Position numbers and translations under genes: made by a program. The notes below the pieces were generated by a model. It saw only the letters and a program-made list of their open reading frames with translations, ran no database searches and was not told where the DNA came from. From the NCBI GenBank assembly GCA_947258365.1, contig CAMYIK010000003.1:1-36998 (forward strand): 36,998 nt of DNA, read 5' to 3'. This document shows, in pieces, positions 17,201 to 26,001 of this stretch (positions are counted from its first letter, which is position 1; every line of letters begins with the position of its first letter). The DNA comes from an uncultured Thermoleophilia bacterium (GTDB lineage Bacteria > Actinomycetota > Thermoleophilia > Miltoncostaeales > Miltoncostaeaceae).

Positions 17201-17573
17201 CGATCTCGTTGGCGAGCAGCTGAACGTGGTCGGCGTCGGCTCCGCCGGCGGTGAGACCGCTCGCCACTCCGGGAAATCCGTCCGTGAGCCCGGCGGCGAT
17301 ATGGCTCACCAGCATCTCCGGCGTCGCGAGTCGTGGATCACAGGACAACCAGATCCATGGCAGTTCGGATTCCTGCATGCACTGCGCGAGCAAAGTGCTC
17401 TTGCCATAGCCGGGCCCGGCGACCACCGTCACCATGCGCCCGCTGAGCCCCGCGACGGTGCGCGAAACCAGCGCAGGCCGGCCGAGGCAATGTGGCGGAA
17501 GGCGCGGCGGCAGGAGCCGTGTTCGCAGCACGCCACTCGGTGCGGCCGGGGACGTTGCAGAAGTTGTGCTCAT
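14247..17573 (-). CDS. Large transcriptional regulator: MalT-like ATPase, helical repeats and C-terminal wHTH-BTAD
   Basis: This 1108-residue protein combines a STAND-type NTPase with a SARP-like DNA-binding end. Walker A is GPGYGKST at 53-60; the Walker B-like segment is FVIAFDDVH at 132-140. The sequence up to about 420 (LASRRNLP, EKTEGWVSGLLLA, RYHHLFEAFLRRR) is typical of MalT/LuxR-family large ATPases. A long TPR-like helical region fills about 350-850. Residues 861-960 form an OmpR-type winged helix (RPKARVLLGALICAGRSGV, DKLLDELWPD). The last 140 residues are a bacterial transcriptional activator domain ending in TPR-like helices (FHACRATLRGSLGVEPS). The usual MalT C-terminal LuxR helix-turn-helix is absent, replaced by the wHTH-BTAD. 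It is divergent from the S8 peptidase genes, so it may control them or the glycan genes. Ligand is unknown. Confidence 0.88.
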   Translation of the reverse strand: MSTTSATSPAAPSGVLRTRLLPPRLPPHCLGRPALVSRTVAGLSGRMVTVVAGPGYGKSTLLAQCMQESELPWIWLSCDPRLATPEMLVSHIAAGLTDGFPGVASGLTAGGADADHVQLLANEIVATIPDDFVIAFDDVHALNEATLDGLAALIADLPPNVHLVLASRRNLPSGFGRVSAGDLTKIAERQLTLSYDEAVQLLADRDDALDEVQIGEVHEKTEGWVSGLLLATRPETGDLADPGETPHFDYLAEEVFGSLPEHQQHFLTDTAMLERFTPELAAHVTGRDDARELIDALRADHLFIVRLQGQWFRYHHLFEAFLRRRVEEHAPDRLQAIHARAGEAWEEAGDYQEAVRHYLSVGLFDEAAKALDPVAEAMVATPEAETLAGWLARIPEEVRARHPRLLMAHALLAYLQRQRDDAFRLWPAAIEALIAANAHDAASAALYRFQQGMLTYGINPQIRIASGEKYLDALDRSARGLGMVHLILGVAHAQACRPEEAEQHIAAALEVGSEQESPLLRPTADMLRAFYMEFPTGNVNRALDLIDEALARLEPIEIQDANMLRAFGMGFRVVIYADIGRFRKSLLEAKAVMDLSEALGMGSAAETLSMWWRLLAYAGLRDWESAIPIAEIATPHSTSGGTTSTAYRVSASCARVAAARGDEQRALSHIAIAREELEAYGDSYDAPMSLCEMSLAAEETGRLKLARELIEEACEFGERYQLSWYLARAALISADLHGPGEIGDARLRQAIDFTAELDLDFLWSRRERPRAAPLLAHALRNGIGDPHGVARIAAACGREVLDECVTRLGDAHVEARVALGEAIDEHTDLDPSTLSALVSDPEPQVAAAGERAKAILETRPRPPIRIESFGGLRLYRSGTRVPDAEFGRPKARVLLGALICAGRSGVHRDKLLDELWPDLEPSRGSRALDTTLHALRRTLDPLTSARSRGSMISRDGDVYRLELGEQDSWDAADFLALADPGNEDDSGLERLLRAESLWTSDFLPDFPYDEWAQRARSQLERSRSALLERLGDALQANGRPVAAITRYQELLATDPEREALHRALMKAYAAAGERALALRQFHACRATLRGSLGVEPSDETRELYASLL

Positions 17574-17612
17574 GAGCGAGGTGCCGATAAGTGGTGCCGG
17601 GCCGGACGAATC

Positions 17613-17618
17613 ATCCTA
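17613..17618 (-). promoter_or_regulatory. Candidate -10 box of the regulator gene
   Basis: On the minus strand TAGGAT, a good actinobacterial -10, lies about 40 bases before the ATG, giving a predicted leader of about 33 bases. No convincing -35 is seen. The 129-base divergent gap shows no clear promoter for the plus-strand peptidase. Confidence 0.35.
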
Positions 17619-17702
17619 AAACGACCGGTAGGCCCGGCGAAACGGGGGGTGCACCTATTACGCAAGTCCATAGACGGCGTCGGTACCCTCTGCTTTCGTC
17701 TC

Positions 17703-19184
17703 GTGCGCGTGTTCCGGATCCCCACTCTCATACTCGCTGCCGCTGCCTGCGGTGCCTTTGCTGTGCCCGCCGCGGCGGCCGACCCGGTGATCAGCAACGG
17801 TGCGTTCCGAATGGGCGCCGACACGCTCTGGAGCAAGGGAGTCATCGGCACCGGCTCGACGGTCGCCGTCTTGGACTTGGGCTTCGGGGGCCTCGACGCG
17901 TCGATCGCCGCCGGCGAGTTGCCCGCCCTCGGCATGGTCCAGCGCAGCTTCGACGAAGAATTCGGCATCGAGGGCCGGACCCCAGTGGGGTCGGGGACCC
18001 AGCACGGAACGCGGATGGCGGAGATTCTCGTCGACGTCGCGCCGGGTGCACGGTTGCTACTGGTCAACTACCACACCCAGGAAGAGTTCCAGGACGCGGT
18101 CGACTGGGTGATCACCCAGGCCCCGACGGCGGTCAGTCACTCTAATTCGTTCCTGATCCCCCCGTTTGACGGCACCGGCCCGAGCGCGGCCGCCGTGAAT
18201 CGCGCCGCGGCCGCCGGGATCCTCTGGGTCAACTCGGCGGGCAACTTCGCGGAGCGGCACTGGACGGGGCGCGCCTCGGCCCAGGGCACCCTCTTTCCTC
18301 TCGAGGTCGCCCCCGGCCAGGTCCTCTCCTACAGCGTTACGCCCTTTGGCCCCTCGAGCGACCGCGTCAGGGCCGAGCTGCAACAGCGGGGGGCTTCAGG
18401 CGAATGGGATACCCGGACCAGCGTCGTGGCGGGTTCTGATGGAGCTTTCACCGACACGATGGTGAGTGACGGTGGTGAATGGCGCCTACGCCTCACCCAG
18501 ACCGTCGGCACCGACTCACTCGTTCGCGTCTTCTCGCGCACCGTCGGTTTCGGTGGCCTGGCCGTCGGTGACGGCAGCGTCCCCACCCCGGGCGACGCCG
18601 CGGGCTCATTGACCGTGGGAGCGGTGCCATGGACCGGGACCAACCTGGCGCCTTATTCATCGCGAGGCCCTACCCAAGACGGGCGCCAGAAGCCGGATGT
18701 GGTCGGACCGACCTACGTGACGGCAAACCGCGCGTGGCCAGGCACCGCCGGTACCTCGGCCGCGACCGCACACGTGGCAGGGGCCGCCGCGCTGATCGCC
18801 CAAGAGCAACGGACCATCGGCGGCCCGACCGATCTTGCGACCCTGCGCGGCCGGCTGACCGGCGCCGCGTTCGATCTGGGCGACCCGGGCTTCGATCCGT
18901 CCTATGGCGCAGGCATGGTGCGCCTCGATGCAACGCCTCCCAAGGTCACCCTCGCGGTGAACGATGATCCGCGTCCGCTCCTCACCGGGATCGTCCGTGA
19001 TCAAGGCACCATCGGCGAGGTGGTCGTCTCGATTGACGGAAAGCGGGTCAAGTCGCTTCGCTCCGCGCAAGTTCGCGTGCGACTACCGCGAATGACGGCG
19101 GGACGCCACCGCGTCGTCGTCGCCGCGAGCGACACATCCGGCAACCGCGTAACGACTGGTCGATGGGTCCGCGGCCGCCGCTAG
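17703..19184 (+). CDS. Secreted S8 (subtilisin-like) serine peptidase, first of a tandem pair
   Basis: From GTG 17703 (a second GTG at 17709 is possible) the protein has 493 residues. A signal peptide covers about 1-26 (IPTLILAAAACGAFAVPAAA), followed directly by the catalytic domain with no I9-type propeptide. The triad is Asp58 (VAVLDLGFGG), His101 (TQHGTRMAE) and Ser352 (AGTSAATAHVAG), with oxyanion Asn181 (NSAGN). The Asp motif reads DLG instead of the usual DTG/DSG. A beta-rich insert, PPC-like, lies between Asn and Ser (about 195-285). A C-terminal Ig-like domain (PPKVTLAVNDDPRP to SGNRVTTG) may bind cell wall or substrate. An upstream extension of the frame is only the shadow of the regulator. 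It overlaps the next gene by 22 bases. Confidence 0.85.
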   Translation: MRVFRIPTLILAAAACGAFAVPAAAADPVISNGAFRMGADTLWSKGVIGTGSTVAVLDLGFGGLDASIAAGELPALGMVQRSFDEEFGIEGRTPVGSGTQHGTRMAEILVDVAPGARLLLVNYHTQEEFQDAVDWVITQAPTAVSHSNSFLIPPFDGTGPSAAAVNRAAAAGILWVNSAGNFAERHWTGRASAQGTLFPLEVAPGQVLSYSVTPFGPSSDRVRAELQQRGASGEWDTRTSVVAGSDGAFTDTMVSDGGEWRLRLTQTVGTDSLVRVFSRTVGFGGLAVGDGSVPTPGDAAGSLTVGAVPWTGTNLAPYSSRGPTQDGRQKPDVVGPTYVTANRAWPGTAGTSAATAHVAGAAALIAQEQRTIGGPTDLATLRGRLTGAAFDLGDPGFDPSYGAGMVRLDATPPKVTLAVNDDPRPLLTGIVRDQGTIGEVVVSIDGKRVKSLRSAQVRVRLPRMTAGRHRVVVAASDTSGNRVTTGRWVRGRR

Positions 19185-21268
19185 CTCTTTCGCTCGGGCT
19201 CGCTCTCGCCGTCCTCGTCACCGCTCCGGCCTTCTCCTCGCCGGTACCGGTCGAGGTCCAGGCCGAGCCAGGAAAAGCTGAGGTCGCGGCCAAGGCCCTC
19301 CGCGCGGCGGGCCATGACATCGATCGTCGCGACGGTGCCTCACTGCAGGTCGCCGCTGAGCCGTCTGAGGTCGTGGCGTTGGAAGAGTTGCCCGGAGTCG
19401 CGGCTGCGGGTGAAGCGCCGACCGCCTTCGGCGACGCGATCAGCAGCATCGGGCTACAGCGCAGCGGCGCCGCGGCGTTCGCTCCGATTTCCGGTGACGG
19501 CTCCGGGTTGATCATCGCGGTGCTCGACCTGGGATTTGGCCCCCACATCACCACACGTCAGGTCGAGCGGGAGTTACCGCCACCCTCCCGGCTCGTACAG
19601 ATTTCGTTCGATCCCGTACATGGGCTGGCGGGGCGCAACGCTTACGGCAACGCGACCAACCACGGCGAGCTGGTGGCCCAGACGGTCTACGACTACGTGC
19701 CGAAGGCCCGATACATCTTCGCTAACTACCGCACGCGCCAGGACTTCGTTCAGGCGGTGGACTGGCTGGCTCAGGTCAAACCGAACATCGTGGTGCACTC
19801 CAACAGCTTCCTGGAGGGCCCCTTCGACGGCACCAGCCCCGAGGCCCAAGCCGTAGACCGAGCCGCCGCCGCGGGCGTCCTCTGGTTCAACTCAGCCGGC
19901 AACTACGCCCAACGCCACTGGGAAGGCCCATGGGCCGACCTCGATCTCGATGGGGCTCTGGATCTAGGCACCAACGGGGAATGGACCTTCGGGCGCGAGC
20001 TCGGCAAGCCCACGACATTCACGCTGAGTTGGGACTCCCCGGAGTCCGGAACGACCGACCTCGCCCTCGCGATGGAACGTCAGGAGCCCGACGGCAGTTG
20101 GTCACCAGCGGTCATCTCCGACGACGATCAGACGGCGGGGGCACGCGAGTCGGAACGCTTCGTGGGCTACCGCAACGGCAAGGGCGGCACCTTCCGCATC
20201 CGGGTGACGCGCACGAGCGGACCGCCACCCGAGGCGATCACGATCTTCTCTCGCGAGATCGATCTTGCCGGCGCGGGGGGATCCGAGGGCTCCAGCCAGC
20301 CCGGGCCGGGTGACGCCGCGGGCGCCATCAGCGTGGGAGCCGTCGACTGGCGCGGCGATGGTCGCAAGACCTACTCATCGGTAGGGCCGACCGATGACGG
20401 CCGCCGCAAGCCTGATTTCGTCGCGCCGACCAACACGCGCGTAATGGGGACGGCCGGGCCCCGTCGCGTCGGCGGAACCTCGAACGCGGCCCCGAACGCC
20501 GCCGGAGCGGCGGCGATCGTGATGGGGATGCTGCGCAAAGCCGGACTCGACTTCAGCGCGGCCGCCGTTCGTGAGCGACTCTTTCAGCGCCCGTTTGATC
20601 TTGGCGATCCGGGACCCGACTTCCGATTCGGGTTCGGGCGGGTGCGCGTCGAGCATGATGCCCCGAGGCTCACACCCAAGAGCCCCGCGCCGTACTCGTT
20701 CGTGCGCGGCCGGGCGAGGGTCGACGTGGCGCCCTTCGACACCTCGCGACTGGCGAACTGGCAGCTGAGCATCGATGGGGCCGCGGTCACACCTGTGCGC
20801 CGCACTGGTCGCATCGCGCCGCTCATCGATACTCGCCGGCTGACCGACGGGTGGCATCAGATCCGCGTGGTCGCCGAAGACTGGCCGGGCAACACCGGTG
20901 TGGGCGAGTGGTGGGTCAGGGTCGACAACACCAACCCCCGGTTGGTGGTGCGTCGCACCAAGATCGCCGCGCGGAAACTCCCGGTGCTTCCCGAGGAAAT
21001 CGGACCGGAGGAGCGCTCCCGGCGGGTGCGCGCCGCTCGCCGGGTGCCTCGGGGCGTGCGCCTGCAGATCCTCGCGCGCGACAACTTCGGCGGACGCCTT
21101 ACCGTGGGCGTTCAGGTCCGTGACAAGCGCGGCAACGGCGTGAGGCCCGGCGCCAAGCGATGGCTCCCCGTCGGGAAGCTCCGCCGAGGGCGCTATCGCG
21201 TTCAGCTGCAAATGAAGGACGTGGCCGGCAATGTCACTCGCGCGGAGAAGCGCATACTCGTTCGCTGA
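19163..21268 (+). CDS. Secreted S8 serine peptidase with propeptide-like region, second of the pair
   Basis: This 701-residue protein has a signal peptide (about 1-26), then residues 28-85 that resemble an I9-type inhibitor propeptide (VEVQAEPGKAEVAAKALRAA, SLQVAAEPSEVVALEELPGV). The catalytic domain has Asp122 (VLDLGFG), His167 (TNHGELVAQ), Asn247 (NSAGN) and Ser440 (GGTSNAAPNAAG). It shares with the upstream paralogue the DLGFG motif, an ANYRTRQDFVQAVDW-type segment and VHSNSFLEGPFDGT. A beta-rich insert lies between Asn and Ser. After the peptidase come an Ig-like domain (about 505-585) and a basic C-terminal repeat (QVRDKRGNG, MKDVAGNVTRAEKR). Its start lies inside the preceding gene, so expression is coupled. 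The substrate is unknown; location is outside the membrane. Confidence 0.88.
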   Translation: MGPRPPLALSLGLALAVLVTAPAFSSPVPVEVQAEPGKAEVAAKALRAAGHDIDRRDGASLQVAAEPSEVVALEELPGVAAAGEAPTAFGDAISSIGLQRSGAAAFAPISGDGSGLIIAVLDLGFGPHITTRQVERELPPPSRLVQISFDPVHGLAGRNAYGNATNHGELVAQTVYDYVPKARYIFANYRTRQDFVQAVDWLAQVKPNIVVHSNSFLEGPFDGTSPEAQAVDRAAAAGVLWFNSAGNYAQRHWEGPWADLDLDGALDLGTNGEWTFGRELGKPTTFTLSWDSPESGTTDLALAMERQEPDGSWSPAVISDDDQTAGARESERFVGYRNGKGGTFRIRVTRTSGPPPEAITIFSREIDLAGAGGSEGSSQPGPGDAAGAISVGAVDWRGDGRKTYSSVGPTDDGRRKPDFVAPTNTRVMGTAGPRRVGGTSNAAPNAAGAAAIVMGMLRKAGLDFSAAAVRERLFQRPFDLGDPGPDFRFGFGRVRVEHDAPRLTPKSPAPYSFVRGRARVDVAPFDTSRLANWQLSIDGAAVTPVRRTGRIAPLIDTRRLTDGWHQIRVVAEDWPGNTGVGEWWVRVDNTNPRLVVRRTKIAARKLPVLPEEIGPEERSRRVRAARRVPRGVRLQILARDNFGGRLTVGVQVRDKRGNGVRPGAKRWLPVGKLRRGRYRVQLQMKDVAGNVTRAEKRILVR

Positions 21269-21287
21269 GCAGTTGCTGCGCCAGCCG

Positions 21288-21316
21288 TTGACTCGGCAGG
21301 CGTCATTGCTCACAAT
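21288..21316 (+). promoter_or_regulatory. Promoter candidate for the 67-residue gene
   Basis: TTGACT (21288-21293), 17 bases, then CACAAT (21311-21316) is a good sigma-70-type pair. A start site near 21323 would give a leader of about 28 bases ending in the ribosome site before 21351. Confidence 0.5.
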
Positions 21317-21350
21317 TCCGGGAGTTCTCACCCAGCATGAAGGGGGCTGC

Positions 21351-21554
21351 ATGCCGCTCGATCAGGACCTGAAGAGCAAGCTTCGCGACCGCGTTTCGAC
21401 TGCGAACAAGTCGAATGTGACCGAGGTCATCGCCGAGGTTGAGGAAGCCCGCGGCACGCTCGCCGAAGACGACAAGGACCACGCGCGCCTCGGTGGCTGG
21501 CTGGAGGACCTCTCCCAGGTTGCCCGCGGCTCGGTGCCGGGGAAGTTCAGCTAG
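21351..21554 (+). CDS. Small soluble helical protein, unknown function
   Basis: This encodes 67 residues from ATG 21351, preceded by AAGGGGG and its own promoter-like pair. The sequence is charged and helical (LDQDLKSKLRDRVSTAN, VTEVIAEVEEARGTLAE, LGGWLEDLSQVARG). There is no signal or membrane segment. An in-frame extension back to 21231 overlaps the peptidase gene and is not needed. No family recognised. A hairpin at 21568-21588 could end its transcript. Confidence 0.65.
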   Translation: MPLDQDLKSKLRDRVSTANKSNVTEVIAEVEEARGTLAEDDKDHARLGGWLEDLSQVARGSVPGKFS

Positions 21555-21564
21555 GCGGTCTGGC

Positions 21565-22113
21565 TCAGCGCCGGCCGTGTGCCGGCGCGAGCTGCTGCAG
21601 TACGCGTTGGAGACGGCGGGTCTCGGCTAAGGCGTTGACCTGCCGTCGGTCTCGGCTGATGTTGCGGGCGCGCTGGATACGCTCCTCGCGCCCCTCGCGG
21701 GCCTCGACCCACCGCTCGTATTCTCGGATGAGATCGAGAACCGTGTCGGCGATCTCGCGATGCTCGGCGGGGGAAAACGGTTTGCCGTCGACCGCCAGGA
21801 GGCGGTCGGCGGCCTGATAGTGCAAGGATCCCGTTGCGCCGCTGGCTGAGACGTCGGTGACAGAAATGCGGATCTGAGCGCCACGCCACTCCCGTTTCAG
21901 GACACCAGGCTCGACCGCGGGTCGGAATCCGAAAGCACGCAGCCGACGTCGCTCAGCGAGTGCTGACCACTGGGCGTGGGCGGTGGCAATCACCGTCGCG
22001 ATACGCGAGGTGAGCACCGACTCATCGGTGTCATTTCGAGAGACCACGGAGGCGGCTACGTCAAAAGATTTGCATTTCGCGACACAGACGCTTAGACTAC
22101 CGTCTTTGGCCAT
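21565..22113 (-). CDS. Hypothetical protein with charged helical C-terminus
   Basis: From ATG 22113 the protein has 182 residues; an in-frame start at 22173 would add 20. The N-terminus has two cysteines (SVCVAKCKSFDVA). The middle carries REWRGAQIRISVTDVSASG and LHYQAADRLLAVDGKPF, beta-rich in appearance. The C-terminal third is charged helix (IREYERWVEAREGREERIQRARN). No known family. It is convergent with the 67-residue gene and divergent from rpoB, whose likely promoter overlaps its 5' end. Its last eight codons lie within a GC-rich hairpin. Confidence 0.55.
   Translation of the reverse strand: MAKDGSLSVCVAKCKSFDVAASVVSRNDTDESVLTSRIATVIATAHAQWSALAERRRLRAFGFRPAVEPGVLKREWRGAQIRISVTDVSASGATGSLHYQAADRLLAVDGKPFSPAEHREIADTVLDLIREYERWVEAREGREERIQRARNISRDRRQVNALAETRRLQRVLQQLAPAHGRR
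21568..21588. terminator. 8-bp GC hairpin at convergent gene ends
   Basis: GCGCCGGC-CGTGT-GCCGGCGC lies 13 bases after the stop of the 67-residue gene and inside the last codons of the minus-strand gene. It could stop plus-strand transcription; no T tract follows. Confidence 0.45.
22069..22098 (+). promoter_or_regulatory. Weak promoter candidate for rpoB
   Basis: TTTGCA (22069-22074), 18 bases, then TAGACT (22093-22098), an actinobacterial-type -10. The predicted leader is about 148 bases long. The -35 match is weak. Confidence 0.33.
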
Positions 22114-22201
22114 CCGTCCATCCGGATTCGCCTGCTTTCTTCCTGTCGCGCCGCCGCCAGTCAGTGACAACACCGCATTCGTTGGTGTCGTGTGTTGCTG
22201 C

Positions 22202-22218
22202 CTGCCGTAACCCGGCAG
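22202..22218 (+). promoter_or_regulatory. Hairpin in the rpoB leader
   Basis: CTGCCG-TAACC-CGGCAG forms a 6-bp stem 20 bases before AGGAGG (22238-22243). It may affect translation or stability; role unknown. Confidence 0.35.
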
Positions 22219-22252
22219 CTACTACCCCGCCCATGCCAGGAGGCATCGAAGA

Positions 22253-25200
22253 GTGAGCACACGAACCCGTGAACGCCGCTCCTTCTCGAAACTCGACAAG
22301 GTCCTGGATGTCCCGAATCTAATCGACATCCAGAAGTCCTCGTTTGAGTGGTTCCTCAATGAGGGACTGAAGGAGACAATCCGAGATATATCACCGATCG
22401 AGGATTTCACGGGCACGCTTGCCGTTGAGTTCGGGAAGTACACGCTCGGCGGGTGGGAGCCCGGGATGGATCTCGACGAGATCCAGCCCAACAACATGAT
22501 CCGTGAGTGCCGCGAGAAGGACCTCGTCTACGCAGCGCCGCTCACCATGGAGGTCGCGTTCATCAACCGGGAGACCGGTGAGATTCGCGAGCAGAAGGTC
22601 TTCATGGGCGATCTCCCGCTCATGACTAAGGCGGGCACCTTCATCATCAACGGCACCGAGCGAGTCGTCGTGACTCAGCTCGTGCGCTCCCCCGGCGCAT
22701 ACGTCATGGAGCCGAAGGACGCGGAGAAGCAGGTCTTCATCGCGAACCTGATGCCGGCTCGTGGTTCCTGGGTGGAGCTCGAGATCGACAAGCGCGGACT
22801 GGTCAACGTCCGCATCGATCGCAAGCGCAAGCTGCCGGTCACCACTTTGCTGATGGCGCTCGGCTACACCCGAGACGACATCGTCAACCTCTTCCCGAGC
22901 ACGCTCGACCCCAAAGAGGTCAACCCCTTCATCCGCAACACCCTCGAGAAGGACGACACCGAGGGTGCGCCCGAGAGCGGCAACAAGAAGAGCCTCAAGG
23001 AGATCGACCAGGTCGTCTCCGAGATGCAGAAGCTCGCCAAGGGCATAGATGGGCTACCCAGCGACGAGCGCGCTGAGATCCAGGCCGAGATCGAGAAGCT
23101 CGAGGCCAAGCTCGACCTGCGCGCAGGCGAGTCGATGCAGCACGCCCTCATCGAGGTCTTCAAGAAGCAGCGCCCGGGCGAGCCGCCGACGGTGGACAAC
23201 TCCCGTTCGCTGGTCCGGTCACTCTTCTTCGACCCCAAGCGCTACGACCTGACTCGCGTCGGGCGCTACAAGCTGAACGCGCGCCTCGACCTCGACCTCG
23301 ATGCCGATATCCGCACGCTGAGCAATCCGCGCTTCACCGGCCGCCTCAGCGGCATGGACGACGACATGGTCGAGCTGGTCCGGCGCCTCATCGCGCTGCC
23401 GCTGACTGTCGGCGCCAACGTGGATGTCAAGGATCTCGCCGCCGAGACGGCCCTCGCGCCGCGCGAGGAGATCGCCGGCGAGCTCGACGAATACGAGCAC
23501 TTCGGCAACCGTCGTCTGCGTACCGTCGGTGAGCTGATCCAGGAGGCCTTCCGGGTCGGCTTCTACCGCATGGAGCGCGTCGTTCGTGAGCGGATGAGCA
23601 CCGAGGACGTCGACACGATCACCCCGCAGACCATCATCAACATCCGCCCAGTGGTCGCGGCGCTGAAGGAGTTCTTCGGCTCCTCGCAGCTCTCTCAGTT
23701 CATGGACCAGACCAACTCACTGGCCGGGCTTACCCACCGACGCCGTCTCTCGGCGCTGGGTGCCGGCGGTCTGACCCGCGAGCGGGCTCCGATCGAGGTG
23801 CGCGATGTGCACCCGACTCACTATGGCCGCATGTGCCCGATCGAGACTCCGGAAGGACCGAACATCGGTCTGATCGGCTCGCTCGGCAGCTATGCCACGG
23901 TCAATGAGTTCGGCTTCATCCAGACGCCGTACCGGGTGGTCAAGAAGGGCAAGGTCGTCGATCAGATCGAGCGTCTCGACGCGACCCAGGAAGAGCACAA
24001 GATCATCGCCCAGGCCAACGCCGAGATGGACGACAAGGGCAACCTGATCAGCCCGGTCCTCTGCCGCCAAGGCGGCGAGCCGGTCATGTCCGAGCCAAAC
24101 GACGTCCACTACATGGACGTCTCGCCGGCCCAGATCGTTTCGGTCGCGACCTCGCTGATTCCGTTCCTGGAGCACGACGACGCGAACCGCGCCCTCATGG
24201 GTGCCAACATGCAGCGCCAGGCGGTGCCGCTGATGGTCACCGACGCGCCATTGGTCGGTACCGGCATGGAACGCCGTGCCGCGATCGACAGTGGTGACGT
24301 TGTGGTGAGCCGTACGAAGGGCACCGTGGTCGCGGTCGACGCGAACCACGTGATGATCGAGGACCCCTCGGGGGAGCTTGAGCACTACGGCCTGCACAAG
24401 TTCACGCGCAGCAACCAGGGCACGCTGATTCATCAGAAGCCGATCGTCGCCTTGGACGACACGGTGAAAGCCGGCGACGTACTCGCCGACGGCAGCTCGA
24501 CCGACCAGGGCGAGCTCGCGCTCGGCAAGAACATCCTCGTCGCGTTCATGAGCTGGCAGGGCTACAACTTCGAGGACGCGATCATCATCTCCGAGCGCCT
24601 CGTCAAGGACGACGAGCTCTCCTCGATCCACATCGAGGAGTACGAGATCGACGCGCGCACCACCAAGCTGGGCGCCGAGGAGATCACCCGCGACATCCCC
24701 AACCGCTCCGAGGAGTCCCTTGCGGACCTCGACGAGCGCGGCATCGTCCGCATCGGCGCCGAGGTCAGCTCCGGTGACCTGCTGGTCGGCAAGGTAACGC
24801 CGAAGGGCGAGACCGAGCTCACCGCCGAAGAGAAGCTGATTCGCGCCATCTTTAAGGAGAAGGCCGGAGAGGTCCGAGACACCTCGCTGAAGGTGCCTCA
24901 CGGTGAGGGCGGCAAGGTCATCGACGTCAAGACGTTCAGCCGCGACGGCGGTGACGATTTGTCGCCGGGCGTCAACGAGCTGGTTCGCGTCTACGTGGCG
25001 AAGCGCCGCAAGATCGCCGAGGGCGACAAGCTCGCAGGACGCCACGGAAACAAGGGCGTCATCAGCAAGATCGTTCCCGAAGAGGACATGCCTTTCCTCG
25101 AGGACGGCACTCCGATCGACATGATCCTCAACCCGCTCGGCGTGCCGAGCCGGATGAACATCGGTCAGATCCTGGAGACCCACCTCGGGTGGGCCGCCGG

Positions 25201-25990
25201 TCAAGGCTGGAACGAGGACGGCGAGAAGGGCACCCCGGTGCGCACGCCTGTGGCGACGCCCGTCTTCGACGGCGCGAGCCCTGAGGACGTCGACGAGGCG
25301 CTCATCAAGTGGACCGAGAGCCACCCGGACAGCCCGATCAACCTCAACGTCAAAGATGACCGCGAGGGCCGCAAGGCGTCCGGGAAGCTCAAGCTCTACG
25401 ACGGGCACACGGGTGAGCCGTACGACGGCAAGGTGACCGTCGGGTACATGTACATGCTGAAGCTCCTGCACCTCGTGGACGACAAGATCCACGCGCGCTC
25501 GACCGGCCCGTACTCGCTGGTCACCCAGCAACCCCTTGGCGGTAAAGCCCAGTTCGGTGGTCAGCGCTTCGGTGAGATGGAGGTGTGGGCGCTCGAGGCA
25601 TATGGCGCGGCGTACACCCTCCAGGAAATGCTCACCATCAAGAGCGATGACACCGTGGGCCGGGTCAAGGCCTACGAGGCCATCGTCAAGGGCGAGAACA
25701 TCCAGGAGCCTTCGGTCCCCGAGAGCTTCAAGGTGCTGCTCAAGGAGATGCAGAGCCTGGGGCTCGACGTCAACGTTCGGGGCGAGTCCGGCCCGGAGTT
25801 GGTCGGCCACGAAGAAGACGACGACCTGCTTCGCGCGGCGGAGGAGCTTGGCATCGATCTGTCAGGCGGACTCGGCAACGCGCAGCGAGCACCCGCAGCC
25901 GAGAACGGAGCCGAACAGGCCAAGCCGGTCGCGGAAGCCGAGGAGGCGGTTGCGACGGCGGAGCCCGCCGAGTCTGACGACAAGACGTAA
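22253..25990 (+). CDS. rpoB: DNA-directed RNA polymerase subunit beta
   Basis: The 1245-residue beta subunit starts at GTG 22253 with AGGAGG nine bases upstream. The rifampicin-cluster region, about residues 475-505, reads [19 protein letters not shown], then RRRLSALG. The contact residues equal to E. coli D516, H526 and S531 are kept, so the target looks rifampicin-sensitive. [20 protein letters not shown] and [15 protein letters not shown] follow. [20 protein letters not shown] and [20 protein letters not shown] mark the C-terminal half. Residues 238-293 form a charged helical insert ([20 protein letters not shown]) between TLEKDD and [17 protein letters not shown], not in mycobacterial RpoB as I recall it. 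The C-terminus ends in an acidic Ala/Glu-rich tail. rpoC follows after a 104-base structured gap. Confidence 0.98.
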   Translation: MSTRTRERRSFSKLDKVLDVPNLIDIQKSSFEWFLNEGLKETIRDISPIEDFTGTLAVEFGKYTLGGWEPGMDLDEIQPNNMIRECREKDLVYAAPLTMEVAFINRETGEIREQKVFMGDLPLMTKAGTFIINGTERVVVTQLVRSPGAYVMEPKDAEKQVFIANLMPARGSWVELEIDKRGLVNVRIDRKRKLPVTTLLMALGYTRDDIVNLFPSTLDPKEVNPFIRNTLEKDDTEGAPESGNKKSLKEIDQVVSEMQKLAKGIDGLPSDERAEIQAEIEKLEAKLDLRAGESMQHALIEVFKKQRPGEPPTVDNSRSLVRSLFFDPKRYDLTRVGRYKLNARLDLDLDADIRTLSNPRFTGRLSGMDDDMVELVRRLIALPLTVGANVDVKDLAAETALAPREEIAGELDEYEHFGNRRLRTVGELIQEAFRVGFYRMERVVRERMSTEDVDTITPQTIINIRPVVAALKEFFGSSQLSQFMDQTNSLAGLTHRRRLSALGAGGLTRERAPIEVRDVHPTHYGRMCPIETPEGPNIGLIGSLGSYATVNEFGFIQTPYRVVKKGKVVDQIERLDATQEEHKIIAQANAEMDDKGNLISPVLCRQGGEPVMSEPNDVHYMDVSPAQIVSVATSLIPFLEHDDANRALMGANMQRQAVPLMVTDAPLVGTGMERRAAIDSGDVVVSRTKGTVVAVDANHVMIEDPSGELEHYGLHKFTRSNQGTLIHQKPIVALDDTVKAGDVLADGSSTDQGELALGKNILVAFMSWQGYNFEDAIIISERLVKDDELSSIHIEEYEIDARTTKLGAEEITRDIPNRSEESLADLDERGIVRIGAEVSSGDLLVGKVTPKGETELTAEEKLIRAIFKEKAGEVRDTSLKVPHGEGGKVIDVKTFSRDGGDDLSPGVNELVRVYVAKRRKIAEGDKLAGRHGNKGVISKIVPEEDMPFLEDGTPIDMILNPLGVPSRMNIGQILETHLGWAAGQGWNEDGEKGTPVRTPVATPVFDGASPEDVDEALIKWTESHPDSPINLNVKDDREGRKASGKLKLYDGHTGEPYDGKVTVGYMYMLKLLHLVDDKIHARSTGPYSLVTQQPLGGKAQFGGQRFGEMEVWALEAYGAAYTLQEMLTIKSDDTVGRVKAYEAIVKGENIQEPSVPESFKVLLKEMQSLGLDVNVRGESGPELVGHEEDDDLLRAAEELGIDLSGGLGNAQRAPAAENGAEQAKPVAEAEEAVATAEPAESDDKT

Positions 25991-26001
25991 GGGCAACTCG
26001 G

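Noticed and set aside
17154-17702. Extension of the first S8 peptidase upstream to 17154
   Set aside because: It would overlap the regulator start and lacks a signal peptide; the signal peptide begins after GTG 17703.
21231-21350. Upstream start for the 67-residue protein
   Set aside because: It would overlap the peptidase end and skip the promoter; ATG 21351 has a ribosome site.
23717-25810. Long open frame of almost 700 codons on the minus strand inside rpoB
   Set aside because: It is antisense to conserved rpoB sequence; high GC makes such mirror frames common, and its protein has low-complexity Asp/Leu/Val/Arg/His composition with no motif.
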